Origin: Actinomycetota bacterium
GTDB lineage: Bacteria > Actinomycetota > Thermoleophilia > Gaiellales > F1-60-MAGs149
Direction: 5' to 3'
Assembly: GCA_026392355.1 (NCBI GenBank)
Contig: JAPLCF010000036.1
Span: 52,372 to 116,371, forward strand
Length of the DNA: 64,000 bases
Shown here: in pieces, positions 33,473 through 44,431 of the stretch
Numbering within the stretch: position 1 is the first letter of the stretch
How the letters are laid out: the number at the start of each line of letters is the position of its first letter
Notes under the pieces: generated by a model
Seen by the model: the letters and a program-made list of their open reading frames with translations, nothing else
Told to the model about the DNA's origin: nothing
Databases searched by the model: none
Position numbers and translations under genes: made by a program

Positions 33473-35128
33473 TTGCGTAACCCGAAGCTACGTCTTACCG
33501 TCTTGGCACTGGCGCTCACCTTGATCGCCGCAGTCGCCGCGGCATGCGGCAAGTCGGCCACAACCACGAGCGACAGTGGTGGCGCCACGACGGCGGCCGT
33601 GCCCACCGAGACGATGACGCCCGCAGCCAGTGGCCCGGCCGGCGACGTCGTCTGGTCGACGTACCGCGAGACGAACTCCGTGGACCCGATTTATGCCTTC
33701 GACTACCCGGAGAACACCGCGATCACCCTGATGTGTGAGTCGCTGCTCCACCAGAACGCCGACGGCTCGATTAGCACTGACGGGCTGGCTGAGAGCGTCG
33801 ACACCACTGATCCGCTCTCGATGGTCATCACCCTGCGTGACGGCGTGACGTTCTGGGACGGCACGCCGCTGACCGCCGACGACGTCGTCTACAGCCTCGG
33901 CCGTGCGCGTGACGCCAAGCTCGGCGGGTTCTACTCCAACGCATTCGCCCGCGTGACGTCGATCGACGCGACCGACGCGAAGACCGTGACCATCACCCTG
34001 TCGCAGGCCGACACGTGGCTCTACGGCGAGCTTTCCTCGATGCCGGGCGTGATCTACCAGCAGGCCTTCGCCGAGAAGGCCGGCGCCGACTTCGGCACCG
34101 TCAAAGGCGGCACGATGTGCACCGGCGGCTTCAAGCTCGATACGTGGAAGACCGGCGAGGGCGTGAAGGTCGTCAAGAACGACGCCTACTGGGACACCGC
34201 AAATGCGGCCCAGGCCTCGAGCATCACACTCAAGGGCATCAGCGACGACGCCACGATTACCTCGGGGCTGCTGACCGGCGAGCTCCACGGCGTCTACGCG
34301 CTGTCGATCTCCACCCTCGACCAGCTCAAGGCCGCGACCGACAAGGTGACGGTCTTCGAGGGCTCGTCGTACGCCACCGATGCGTTCATCGTCTCCAGTT
34401 TCTCGGGGACCCTCGGCGACGCCAAGGTTCGTCAGGCCCTGTCGCTTGCGATCGATCGTGAGGGCATCCTCGCGACGAACTACAAGGGCAGCGGCAGCGT
34501 GGGCCGCACGCTCGCGAACAAGGGCACGTGGGGCTACGCGCCCGAGGTGTTCCAGGCGGGCTACGACGCGCTGCCTGCTCCGACCGTCGACCTCGAACAG
34601 GCAAAGCAGCTGATCAAGGATGCCGGGGCCGAGGGCAAGACAATCAACATCGGCATGTCGAATGAGATCCCGACGCTGGCCACGGAGGCCAAGGCGGTAC
34701 AGTCCGCCGCCCAGAGCATCGGCCTCAAGGCCAACCTCGTGTCCCTGTCGGCCGCGAACTACATCAACTTCTTCATCGATCCCAAGGCGCGGGAGTCGGT
34801 TGATGGGTTCTTCACGGTCAACTACCCGGACTACGCGGACCCGGCAGCCCTGCTGGCAACGCTCGCTCTCGAGGGCGGCTCGCAGAACTACTCGGGTTAC
34901 TCCAACCCCGACGTGACGACGGCACTCGACGCCGCTCGTACCGAGGCTGATGCAACCAAGCGCGCGCAGCATGTCGTCGACGCGCAGAAGCTGATCTCGG
35001 AGGACCTGCCGTGGATCCCGATCGTGTCGCCGAACACGATCCTCGTCATGAACAACTCGGTGACGGGCGTGCCCACCACGTTCCAGTACATGTTCGCCCC
35101 CTGGGCCAATACCCTCGGCAAGAAGTAG
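33473..35128 (+). CDS. Peptide ABC transporter substrate-binding lipoprotein
   Basis: 551 residues from TTG 33473, preceded by an excellent GAGGAGG. A lipoprotein signal (LALTLIAAVAAACGKS) gives the lipid-modified Cys near 25, then a Ser/Thr linker. The body is a family 5 extracellular solute-binding protein: DGVTFWDGTPLTADDVVYSL, GGFKLDTWKTGEGV, NDAYWDTANAAQ and DAKVRQALSLAIDREGI are all diagnostic. It binds peptides or similar solutes outside the membrane and hands them to the permeases encoded next. It is the first gene of a seven-gene operon. Confidence 0.94.
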   Translation: MRNPKLRLTVLALALTLIAAVAAACGKSATTTSDSGGATTAAVPTETMTPAASGPAGDVVWSTYRETNSVDPIYAFDYPENTAITLMCESLLHQNADGSISTDGLAESVDTTDPLSMVITLRDGVTFWDGTPLTADDVVYSLGRARDAKLGGFYSNAFARVTSIDATDAKTVTITLSQADTWLYGELSSMPGVIYQQAFAEKAGADFGTVKGGTMCTGGFKLDTWKTGEGVKVVKNDAYWDTANAAQASSITLKGISDDATITSGLLTGELHGVYALSISTLDQLKAATDKVTVFEGSSYATDAFIVSSFSGTLGDAKVRQALSLAIDREGILATNYKGSGSVGRTLANKGTWGYAPEVFQAGYDALPAPTVDLEQAKQLIKDAGAEGKTINIGMSNEIPTLATEAKAVQSAAQSIGLKANLVSLSAANYINFFIDPKARESVDGFFTVNYPDYADPAALLATLALEGGSQNYSGYSNPDVTTALDAARTEADATKRAQHVVDAQKLISEDLPWIPIVSPNTILVMNNSVTGVPTTFQYMFAPWANTLGKK

Positions 35129-35143
35129 AAGAGCGAACCCGGG

Positions 35144-36091
35144 TTGCTCGGCTTCCTCGTACGACGCCTGATCATGCTGATCGGGACCCTCCTGGTCTCG
35201 AGCTTCGTGATCTACTCGGCGCTGTACTTGGCGCCGGGCAACCCGATCGCAACCCTCACCGGCGGGCGGACGCCGAGCCCGGAGGCCGTGCGGATCCTCG
35301 AGGAGCGGTACCACCTCAACGATCCCTTCCTCGTGCGTTACTGGGACTGGCTGACCGGCGTCCTGCACGGCGACTTTGGCGTCTCCATCCCGCTGCGCCA
35401 GGATGTCTCGACGCTGATCGCCGAGCGAATCGGCATCACGCTTGGCCTGGTCGTCTACGCAGCGATCATCATCCTGATTCTCGGCATCGGTGCCGGCATC
35501 TTGGCGGCGCTGCGCCCCGGCCTGATCGACTCGTCGGTGATCGTGGCCTCGACGATCTCGGCGGCTCTACCGTCGTTCATCGCCGCCATCGTCCTGCTGC
35601 TCGTCTTCTCCGTGCAGCTCGGCTGGTTCCCCGCCTTCGGACCGGGTGAGGCCGGCCTTGACCGCATTTACCACCTGACGCTTCCCGCGATCGCGCTCGC
35701 ACTCGCGTCGCTCGCGATCGTGTCGCGTGTCACCCGCGCCTGTGTACGCGAGGAACTCCGGCGCGAGCACGTGCAAACCGCCACGAGCCGCGGCATCCCG
35801 CGACACCTCGTGATCCGCCGCCACGTGCTCCGCAACGCGGCAATCCCAATCACGACCGTCGCGGGGCTCACCATCGCCTCGCTGATCGCGCTATCTGCCG
35901 TCGTCGAACGCGCCTTCGCCCTCAACGGCCTCGGTGCGTACCTCATCCAGGCTGCACTCTCGAAGGACTTTGCCGTCGTCCAGGGCATCGCTCTGGTGCT
36001 CGTGGTTGCCTTCGTGGTCACCAACACGGTGATCGACATCCTCTACGCGCTGCTCGACCCGCGCGTGAAGCTCGGGGAGCGCGCGTCGTGA
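35144..36091 (+). CDS. ABC transporter permease, DppB/OppB type
   Basis: 315 residues from TTG 35144. Six membrane helices; the first is preceded by LVRRLIMLIGTLLVSS, and the large extracytoplasmic loop contains LAPGNPIATLTGG and the helix LEERYHLNDPFLVRYWDWL, both standard for DppB proteins. The cytoplasmic coupling loop is EELRREHVQTATSRGIPRHL. It forms the channel with the permease that follows, whose GTG start overlaps this stop. The start lies 15 bases after the binding-protein gene. Confidence 0.94.
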   Translation: MLGFLVRRLIMLIGTLLVSSFVIYSALYLAPGNPIATLTGGRTPSPEAVRILEERYHLNDPFLVRYWDWLTGVLHGDFGVSIPLRQDVSTLIAERIGITLGLVVYAAIIILILGIGAGILAALRPGLIDSSVIVASTISAALPSFIAAIVLLLVFSVQLGWFPAFGPGEAGLDRIYHLTLPAIALALASLAIVSRVTRACVREELRREHVQTATSRGIPRHLVIRRHVLRNAAIPITTVAGLTIASLIALSAVVERAFALNGLGAYLIQAALSKDFAVVQGIALVLVVAFVVTNTVIDILYALLDPRVKLGERAS

Positions 36092-36972
36092 GCGCGATGC
36101 CGGCCACCACCCCGATCGAGACCGTCGACCGCGAGCCGTCCGTACGCGGGCTGCCTGGTCTGCGCGGCACGGGCATCGTCGGCCACGTGTGCGCTGCCAT
36201 CTTGGCGCTCGCCGTCCTGATCGCCATCGTCGGACCGCTCCTCGCGCCGTACAGCGCAACCGAGATCTCGCTGTCGAACTCCTTCGTCGGGCCAACCGGC
36301 GACCACTACCTCGGCTTTACCGGCCAGGGCGCCGACCTGCTCTCGCTGCTGCTGCTCGGAGCGCGCTCGTCGATCCTCGGGCCGCTGATCGTGGTCGTCG
36401 CCGCGATGGTCCTCGGCGTCGTGGTCGCAATCATCAGCGCGTGGCGCGGCGGCATCGTCGACCAAGTGTTGTCCGTGATCATGGACGTCCTCTTCGCGTT
36501 CCCGGGCATCCTGCTCGCGATCCTCGCCGCCGCCGTCTTCGGAGCGAGCTTGCAGACCGCCGCGATCGCGCTCGCCATCGCCTACGCGCCATACATCGCG
36601 CGTGTCCTGCGCGCCGCTGCCATACGCGAGCGAAGCCGGGAGTACATCGCAGCGCTCGAGGTCCAGGGGTTCAGTGCCTGGCTGATCTGCCTGCGCCACC
36701 TCGTCCCAAATATCAGCGGGCTGATCGTCGCGCAGGGAACGATTCTGTTTGGCTACGCGATGGTCGATCTTGCGGCGATCTCCTACATCGGCCTCGGTGT
36801 CCAGCCCCCGCAGCCCGACTGGGGCGTGATGGTGGCGCAGGGCCAGAGCGGCGTCCTGCAGGGCTATCCGGCAGAATCGTTGGCGGCTGGCCTCTGCATC
36901 ATCATCGTCGTCGTCGCGGTGAACTTGCTCGGTGAGCGTCTCAACGCGCGCTCTCAGGGGAGTGCTCGGTGA
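36088..36972 (+). CDS. ABC transporter permease, DppC/OppC type
   Basis: 294 residues from GTG 36088 (GTGA overlap with dppB-like). A polar N-terminus with the family segment VRGLPGLRGTGIVGHVCA comes before helix 1. Then come HYLGFTGQGADLLSLLLLGARSS, the hallmark of DppC proteins (usually LGTDxxGRD; here altered to LGFTGQGAD), and the coupling loop REYIAALEVQGFSAWLICLRHL. Six helices are predicted. It pairs with the previous permease. The altered LGTD motif is unusual but lies outside the catalytic parts of the transporter. Confidence 0.93.
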   Translation: MSAMPATTPIETVDREPSVRGLPGLRGTGIVGHVCAAILALAVLIAIVGPLLAPYSATEISLSNSFVGPTGDHYLGFTGQGADLLSLLLLGARSSILGPLIVVVAAMVLGVVVAIISAWRGGIVDQVLSVIMDVLFAFPGILLAILAAAVFGASLQTAAIALAIAYAPYIARVLRAAAIRERSREYIAALEVQGFSAWLICLRHLVPNISGLIVAQGTILFGYAMVDLAAISYIGLGVQPPQPDWGVMVAQGQSGVLQGYPAESLAAGLCIIIVVVAVNLLGERLNARSQGSAR

Positions 36973-37953
36973 GCGGGCTCGTCGAACTCGACGGACTCGA
37001 GGTCGATCTCCGGGTCGGCGGTTCGATGCGCCCGGTCCTCAGTGGCACGACGCTGCAGATTGGACGTGGTGAGGCCGTCGGCCTCGTTGGCGAGTCCGGC
37101 TCGGGCAAGTCGATGACCGCGCGTTCGATCGCCCGACTGCTCCCTGAGGGTGCCGAGGTACGCGGCTCGATTCGCTTCGACGGCACCGAGGTCACATCGC
37201 TCCGTGGCGCCGACCTGCGTGCGTACCGGCGCCGGATCGCCATGGTCTTTCAGGATCCCCGGGCGCACGTCAACCCCGTGCGCTCGATCGGCGACTTCCT
37301 CACAGAGGAGCTCCGCACCAATGAGGGCGTGCCGCGGGCAGAGGCCGAGCGCCGCGCGATCGAGCTGCTCGACGTCGTCGGCATTCCCGACGGCGCGCGG
37401 CGCCTGCGTCAGTACCCGCACGAGCTGTCCGGCGGTCTCCTCCAGCGCGTGATGATCGCCTCGGCGCTCCTGTCGGAACCCGAACTGTTGCTCGCCGACG
37501 AGCCGACGACGGCACTCGACGTGACCACGCAGTCCGACGTGATGGCGCTGCTCGACGAGCTGCGCCGCGAGCGCGGTCTCGCGATGCTGTTCATCACCCA
37601 CGATCTCGAGCTCGCCGGCGCGGTCTGCGATCGCACCGCTGTGATGTACGCCGGCCAGATCGTCGAGGAGCAGGCGGCGGATGCGTTGTACACCGACCCG
37701 CTGCATCCCTACACCGCCGCACTCGTCGCCGCACGCCCCGACATCGATGCGACGGCTGCACGGCTCGCGGCGATTCCCGGGCGACCACTGTCGGCCTTCG
37801 AGGCGCCGCCCGGCTGCGCGTTCGCCGATCGCTGCCCATTCAGCGAGGACCGCTGCGAGAGCGAGCGCCCGGCACTCATGCCCATCGCAGCCGGGTCATC
37901 GCGCTGCCTGCGCGCCGAGGAACTCCGCGGTCGTCTCCACCTCACGGTGTCCG

Positions 37954-37961
<8 letters not shown>
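36969..37961 (+). CDS. ABC transporter ATPase, DppD/OppD type
   Basis: 330 residues from GTG 36969 (GTGA overlap). Walker A GESGSGKS, Q-loop VFQDPRAHVNPV, signature LSGGLLQR, Walker B LLLADEPT and H-loop FITHDLEL are complete. The C-terminal oligopeptide-type extension has the Cys-rich block PPGCAFADRCPFSEDRC, known in this subfamily to hold an iron-sulfur cluster in some members. It powers peptide uptake together with the next ATPase. Confidence 0.94.
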
Positions 37962-38741
<780 letters not shown>

Positions 38742-38745
<4 letters not shown>

Positions 38746-39608
38746 GCACCCACGAGGGATTCGTTGAGCTAGAGCACGGTCGTGTCTGGTACCGCACGAG
38801 CGGCGGCGGGGATGCCCTGCCGATCTTGCTGCTCCACGGCGGTCCGGGCGCCGCGGCGTACTACCTTGAGCCGCTCGAGGAGCGCCTCGCGCAACACCGC
38901 CCCGTCGTCGTCTACGACCAGCTCGGGTGTGGACGCTCCGACATGCCCGACGATCCGTCGCTCTGGACGATCGACTACTTCACGAACGAAGTCGACCAGA
39001 TGCGCGCAGCGCTCGGGCTCGACCACTGTCACCTGCTCGGCCAGTCGTGGGGCGGTTGGCTCTCGATCGATTACCTCTGCCGCCAGCCACAGGGCATCGA
39101 GAAGGTCGTGCTCGCCTCGACCTCGTCGAACATGCCGCTGTTCGGCGAGAACTGCCGCCGCCTGATGGTCGAGCTGCCCGCGCCGCACGGTGACGTGCTG
39201 CTGGCCGGCGATCTGGACGACCCGCGCTACCCCGCCGCTGAGATGGCGTTCTACATGCGCCACGTCTGCCGACTCGACCCGTGGCCCGAGTGCATGGCCA
39301 AGACCGGCGAGTCGCTCGACGGCAACCAGGTCTACAACACGATGAACGGCCCCAACGAGTTCACGCTCGTCGGCAACATGAAGGACTGGTCGCGCGACGC
39401 CGACCTGCACCGCATCACGCAGCCAACGCTCGTGACGTACGGCGCGTACGACGAGCTCGGCGAGCCCTGCGCACTGAAGATCGCGGAGGGCATCCCCCAC
39501 GCGGAGCTCGTCCGCTTCGAAGAGTCCTCGCACGTCGCCCACATCGAGGAGGCCGACCTGTACGCCGACACCGTCGAGGCCTTCCTCTCCCGCTCGGAGC
39601 GGAAATGA
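38742..39608 (+). CDS. Proline-iminopeptidase-like alpha/beta hydrolase
   Basis: 288 residues from ATG 38742. It has the oxyanion segment LLHGGPGAAAYYLEPL, the nucleophile elbow GQSWGGWLS, an acid in TYGAYDELGEP and the His in EESSHVAHIEE, all in the order and spacing of peptidase family S33. Members release N-terminal proline or hydrolyse small amino-acid amides. Its place inside the importer operon, with overlapping start and stop codons on both sides, suggests that it trims the imported peptides. Confidence 0.9.
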
Positions 39609-41032
39609 CCGATCTCGCCTACCTCACCGCCAGCGACGCCCTCGCCGGCTTCGCCGCGAAGACGTTCTCGCCCGTCGAGGTGCTCGACGCCTTGATCGCG
39701 CGCGCCGCCGCCGTCGAACCGACCGTCAACGCGCTGTGCTGGACGCGGTACGACGAGGCGCGCGCCGAGGCGAAGGCCGCGGAGCAGCGGTGGATGGATG
39801 GCACGGCACGGCCGCTCGAAGGGATCGTTACGGCGATCAAGGACGAGATGCCGGTTGCCGGCCAGCCGTGGTCGATGGGCTCGCTGATCTACAAGGACCT
39901 CGTCGCTGACGAGACCTCGCCGCTCGCACAGCGCATGTTCGACGCGGGCTGCATCCAGCACGCACGCACCACGACCCCCGAGTTCTCGTGCGCAGCGTTC
40001 ACCCAATCGCGCGTCCACGGCGTTACGCGCAATCCCTGGAACCCGGAGTTTGCGGTTGGTGGCTCCTCCGGTGGTTCGGGTGCCTCACTTGCGGCCGGCA
40101 CCTCCACGCTGGCCGGCGGCTCCGACATCGGTGGCTCGATCCGCATCCCCGCCTCGTTCAACGGCGTCGTCGGGTTCAAGGCACCCCATGGCCGTGTGCC
40201 GTGCGAGCCACCGTTTGGTCTCGACATGTACTGCCATAACGGCGGTCTGGCGCGCACGGTCGAGGACATGCGCCTCTATCAGAACGTGTTGGCCGGTCCG
40301 CACCCGATGGATCACCGCTCGCTACGACCGAAGCTCGAGCTGCCCGCGGATCCCGGTGACATCCGCGGACTGCGCATCGCCGTAACGACGGACTTCGGCG
40401 GCGGCTTCCCCGTCGATGACGACGTGGCGCGCAACACACTGGCGGCGGCAGACGCGCTGCGGTCGGCTGGCGCGATCGTTGAGGAGCTCCCGATCGCGAT
40501 CCCCCGCGAATTGATCTACGTCGCCTCGGCGTACCACTACACGTCGATCTTCGGTGCCTGGATCGCGGGCATGCTCGCCGAGCACCGCGATGAGATGGCC
40601 GACTACACCATTGAGTTCGCCGAGCACTTCGTGAAGCGACAGGGTGACGCGAGCGGCTACACACAGATCGAGGCCGAGGCCGCGATTTGGAATATCGTCG
40701 GTCCGATCCTCGAGTCGCACGATGCATTGCTCTGTCCGACGGTGGGCATGCGTGGACTTGTCGCCGGCGACGGCTACGTCGGCCACGGCATGGAGATCGG
40801 CGGACGCAACGTCGACTTCTACTTCGACGGCATCATCACCGTGCTCTTCAACATTCTCAGCGCCTGCCCCGTGCTGAACGTGCCAAGCGGCTTCGGCGAC
40901 AACGGCGTGCCGACGGGCCTACAGATCGTGGGCCGCACCTTCGACGACGCCACGACCTTTGCGATCGGCGCAGCACTCGAGCGCGAGCGTCCGTGGCTCG
41001 ACGCGCCGGAGCGGCGGCCGCTGCAGTCTTAG
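39605..41032 (+). CDS. Amidase signature family enzyme
   Basis: 475 residues from ATG 39605 (ATGA overlap). The Ser-cisSer-Lys triad is visible: Lys in VTAIKDEMPVAG, the cis-Ser in GGSSGGSGAS and the nucleophile Ser in GGSDIGGSIRIPA. The C-terminal PSGFGDNGVPTGLQIVGR is also typical. Family members hydrolyse amides, including amidated peptides and aryl amides. It is the last gene of the peptide operon and converges with soxG, overlapping by four bases. The substrate is inferred to be a peptide-derived amide, by context only. Confidence 0.92.
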   Translation: MTDLAYLTASDALAGFAAKTFSPVEVLDALIARAAAVEPTVNALCWTRYDEARAEAKAAEQRWMDGTARPLEGIVTAIKDEMPVAGQPWSMGSLIYKDLVADETSPLAQRMFDAGCIQHARTTTPEFSCAAFTQSRVHGVTRNPWNPEFAVGGSSGGSGASLAAGTSTLAGGSDIGGSIRIPASFNGVVGFKAPHGRVPCEPPFGLDMYCHNGGLARTVEDMRLYQNVLAGPHPMDHRSLRPKLELPADPGDIRGLRIAVTTDFGGGFPVDDDVARNTLAAADALRSAGAIVEELPIAIPRELIYVASAYHYTSIFGAWIAGMLAEHRDEMADYTIEFAEHFVKRQGDASGYTQIEAEAAIWNIVGPILESHDALLCPTVGMRGLVAGDGYVGHGMEIGGRNVDFYFDGIITVLFNILSACPVLNVPSGFGDNGVPTGLQIVGRTFDDATTFAIGAALERERPWLDAPERRPLQS

Positions 41033-41607
41033 GCGGCTGCGTCGGCCTTGAGGCCGAGCATGCCGTCGAGCAACCACTCCGCGACGTACGCCGCAAACGA
41101 GGGCCGCACGAGCAGGAGGTAGCGATCGTCGCCGCGCTGCTCAACCAGGACGCCAGCCTTGTGGATCAGCGTCTGCGCGCACTGGCCGGGGCCAAAGGCG
41201 CGCGGGTGGAAGTCGAGCGAGCAGCACGTCGCCAGCACGGTGCGGGCGTCGGGGCCAGCGAGCTCGAGGCCGGTGCGGTTGGCCGAGAGGTCTACGACGG
41301 AGCCCTCGCCAGCGATCGCCTCCTCGAGCAGCGCCACGAGCGAGCGCTCCTCGCCATCGGCGGCGACCACGAGCCACTCGTCGGGAGCCAGCCAGATCGC
41401 GCGGCGGCCACCGGACTCGGACATGCGGTTGACCTCCGGCAGCTCGAGACCTAGAGCGGTCTCGACGCGACCGGCAGCTGCGCTGCCCGGCTCAACACGC
41501 AATCCGACCTGCGCGACAAACGGCACCGTCATGAGGGTCGTGCCGCCGAACGCAGCGTCGTTAATGCGGCCCTGGAGCGCCGCGAGCGGTTCTGCGCGGT
41601 CAGCCAT
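41029..41607 (-). CDS. soxG: Sarcosine oxidase gamma subunit
   Basis: 192 residues from ATG 41607, overlapping the end of soxA by eight bases. It has the gamma-subunit layout with the GcvT-like fold: RRAIWLAPDEWLVVAADGEE, VVDLSANRTGLELAGPDAR and the conserved CCSLDFHPRAFGPGQCAQT. The gamma subunit is structural and helps to close the heterotetramer. It is the last gene of the soxBDAG operon. Confidence 0.92.
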   Translation of the reverse strand: MADRAEPLAALQGRINDAAFGGTTLMTVPFVAQVGLRVEPGSAAAGRVETALGLELPEVNRMSESGGRRAIWLAPDEWLVVAADGEERSLVALLEEAIAGEGSVVDLSANRTGLELAGPDARTVLATCCSLDFHPRAFGPGQCAQTLIHKAGVLVEQRGDDRYLLLVRPSFAAYVAEWLLDGMLGLKADAAA

Positions 41608-44431
41608 CGCGGCGCGCCCCCTCCTGATCAAAGATCACGGCGTCGACGATCTCGACCGCGACGGTCCGATCGGCGAGCGGTGCGTAGATGGTCTCGCCGA
41701 TCCGATTACGGCCGTTGCGCACAAGCGCGAGGCCAAACGTGCGCCCCATCGCGGAGCTCTCGTACGACGACGTGACGTGGCCGATCATCGACACGGGGAT
41801 CTCGTACTCGGCGCTGTCGATCAGTTGCGCACCCTCGGGCAGGCGATCCTTGGAATCGACCGGCAGGATGCCGACGAGCTGCTTGCGATCGTCGCGGAGC
41901 ATGTCGGAGCGACGCAGGCTGCGGCGGCCGACGAATTCCTTGTCGGCGATCATCCAGTCGAGTCCGAGGTCGAGCGGCGTGACGGTGCCGTCTGTCTCCT
42001 GGCCAACGATGAAGTAGCCCTTCTCGGCGCGGAGCACGTGCATCGACTCGGTGCCGTAGGGCGTGATCCCGAAAGGCTGGCCGGCCGCGAAGACGGCCTC
42101 CCAAAGTGCGAGGCCGTACGTCATCGGGACGTTGATCTCGAAGGCCAGCTCGCCCGAGAACGAGATGCGCGCGACGCGGCTCTCGATGCCCGCGACGACG
42201 GCGTCCTCGAGCTGCATGAACTTGAAGGCGTCCTGCGTGACGTCGAGCTCAGGGGCAAGCACGGCCATGACCTCGCGGGCCTTGGGCCCGACGACGGCGA
42301 CGGTTGCCCACTGCTCGGTCACGCTGGTGAGCCAGACGTCAAGGTAGGGCCACTCGGTCTGAAGGAAGTCCTCCATCCAGTCGAGCACGCCGGCAGCACC
42401 ACCGGTGGTGGTGGTCGCCATGAAGTGGTCGTCGGCGAGGCGCAGGACGACACCGTCGTCCATCACCATGCCGTCGGCCTTGCACATGACGCCGTAGCGG
42501 GCGCGGCCCGGCTTGAGCGAGCTCATCACACCCGTGTAGAGACGGTCAAGGAACTCGCCGGCGTCCTTGCCCTTGACGTCGATCTTGCCGAGCGTCGAGG
42601 CGTCCATCATCCCCACGCCCTCGCGGACGGCCGCGCACTCACGCAGCACCGCGGCGTCCATGTCTTCGTTGCCCTGCGGAAAGAACCACGGGCGCTTCCA
42701 CTGGCCGACGTCTTCGAAGATCGCGCCATGCGCCACGTGCCACGGGTGGATTGAGGTCGTGCGGACCGGATCGAAGCGCACGCCGAGCGAGCGGCCGGCG
42801 AGCGAGCCGAACGTCATCGGCTGGGCGAGCGGCCGAGCATTGGAAATACCGACCTCGGCGAAGTCGAGCCCAAAGTGTCGTGCGGTCAGACGCCCGGCAT
42901 TGACCTTCGCGGTGCGCCCCTGCTCGGTCCCTGTGCCCACAAGCGTGTAGCGCTTGACGTGCTCGACGTGATGGATACCGGAGCCGAGCGCGCGATCGAC
43001 GCCAGCCAGCGCCACGTCGCGATGCTGGTCGACGAACGCGTGGATGCGCTCGGTGCCTGGGACGTCCACGAAATCGGCCGTCGGCCCCTCGTTGGCGTCG
43101 TGGCCCTCCGGCGCCGCGGGACCATCGGCCGTGGTGCCATGACCCGTAGCCTCAGCGGCGACGAGACCAACCACGTGGCCGTCGCGCCGACATCCGGCGG
43201 TGCCGAAGATGCCAGCGGCAGCGCCCGTCACGCGGATGCCCGGCAGCGAGCCATCGGGGACGAAGCCGACGAGCTTGCGATTCCAGCGCGAGCCACCCGA
43301 GACGTGCAGGTGCAAATCGAACAACGGATCCCAGCCACCGGAGACAGCCAGGCAGTCGCACGCGATCGCCTCGGGCACGCCACCGTCGAGCGACGCAACG
43401 CGCACCGCAGTGAGCACGCCGTCGGCGTCGCCATCAGTGCCGATCACCGCAGCGTTGTCGCGGATCTCGATACCGAGCTCGCGGGTGCGCTTGATCAGCG
43501 ACCCCTGCGGATCCTTGCGCACGTCGACGACCATCTGCACGTCGACACCAGCGCCCGCCAGATCGATCGCGGTGCGGTAGGCGTCGTCGCAGGCGGTGAA
43601 GACCACGAGCTTCTCGGGCACGAGGCCGAAGCGGTGCAGGAAGCCGCGGACGCCGGCCGCGAGCATGACGCCCGGGCGGTCGTTGTCGGCGAAGACCAGC
43701 GGGCGCTCGGTGGCGCCGGTGGCGACGACGAGCTCGTGCGTGCGAACCTGCCACATGCGGCGCAGGGCACGTCCGTCGCGCTTCGCCTCGGGCAGGTGCT
43801 CGGTGACGCGCTCCATCAGCGCCACGGCTCCCTGATCGCCGTTGTTGAAGGCGGTCGTGCGGGTCAGGATCGTCACGTCGGGGTTGGCGCGCAGGCGCGC
43901 TTCGACGTCTGCCACCCAACGCGTGGCCGGCTTGTCGTCGATCAGCTTCTCGCCGCCGAGCAGCGCACCGCCGAGGTGCGGATGATCGTCGACGAGGATC
44001 ACGCGGGAGCCAGCATCGGCCGCGGCCAGCGCGGCACTGAGGCCAGCCGGGCCGGCGCCGACGACGAGCACGTCGCAGTGCGCGAAGCGCTTCTCGAAGC
44101 GCGTGCTCTCGCGCTCTGTGGGCAGCAGCCCCTGGTGTAGGCGTCCCTCGGCCTCGAAGCCGGCGAAGACCTCGACCTCGTTCATGCGCATCAGCGGCTC
44201 GGTCACCGAGCCCGTGCCCACCTGCGCGAACGCGTGCGGGTCGGTCACGTTATCGGTGACGACGCCGCGGGGGCGGCTCATCAGGACGCTGGTGCCGATC
44301 ACGTCGACACCGTTGGCCAGTAGCGCGGAGGCGAGCGTGTCGCCCGGGTGCGCGGTCAGCGTGCGGCCGTCGTACGTGAACTCGAAGCTATGGTCGTGGT
44401 CGATGCGGCCACGGTCGTCAAGGCGCTTCAT
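41600..44431 (-). CDS. soxA: Sarcosine oxidase alpha subunit
   Basis: 943 residues from ATG 44431, with GGAGGA upstream. Domains in order: an N-terminal ferredoxin-like fold (TLTAHPGDTLASALLANGVD), an NAD-binding Rossmann domain (VLVVGAGPAGLSAALAAADA), the central SoxA A3 region (GVMLAAGVRGFLHRFG), then a GcvT domain and C-terminal beta-barrel (about 560-943, with YFIVGQETDGTVTPLDLGLD) that binds tetrahydrofolate. The enzyme demethylates sarcosine to glycine, giving methylene-THF or formaldehyde plus hydrogen peroxide. Length is normal for the family (about 965). Confidence 0.95.
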   Translation of the reverse strand: MKRLDDRGRIDHDHSFEFTYDGRTLTAHPGDTLASALLANGVDVIGTSVLMSRPRGVVTDNVTDPHAFAQVGTGSVTEPLMRMNEVEVFAGFEAEGRLHQGLLPTERESTRFEKRFAHCDVLVVGAGPAGLSAALAAADAGSRVILVDDHPHLGGALLGGEKLIDDKPATRWVADVEARLRANPDVTILTRTTAFNNGDQGAVALMERVTEHLPEAKRDGRALRRMWQVRTHELVVATGATERPLVFADNDRPGVMLAAGVRGFLHRFGLVPEKLVVFTACDDAYRTAIDLAGAGVDVQMVVDVRKDPQGSLIKRTRELGIEIRDNAAVIGTDGDADGVLTAVRVASLDGGVPEAIACDCLAVSGGWDPLFDLHLHVSGGSRWNRKLVGFVPDGSLPGIRVTGAAAGIFGTAGCRRDGHVVGLVAAEATGHGTTADGPAAPEGHDANEGPTADFVDVPGTERIHAFVDQHRDVALAGVDRALGSGIHHVEHVKRYTLVGTGTEQGRTAKVNAGRLTARHFGLDFAEVGISNARPLAQPMTFGSLAGRSLGVRFDPVRTTSIHPWHVAHGAIFEDVGQWKRPWFFPQGNEDMDAAVLRECAAVREGVGMMDASTLGKIDVKGKDAGEFLDRLYTGVMSSLKPGRARYGVMCKADGMVMDDGVVLRLADDHFMATTTTGGAAGVLDWMEDFLQTEWPYLDVWLTSVTEQWATVAVVGPKAREVMAVLAPELDVTQDAFKFMQLEDAVVAGIESRVARISFSGELAFEINVPMTYGLALWEAVFAAGQPFGITPYGTESMHVLRAEKGYFIVGQETDGTVTPLDLGLDWMIADKEFVGRRSLRRSDMLRDDRKQLVGILPVDSKDRLPEGAQLIDSAEYEIPVSMIGHVTSSYESSAMGRTFGLALVRNGRNRIGETIYAPLADRTVAVEIVDAVIFDQEGARRDG

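Noticed and set aside
33488..35368. A 626-codon frame antisense to the peptide-binding protein
   Set aside because: The sense gene has a lipoprotein signal, a strong ribosome-binding site and family motifs; the antisense frame has none.
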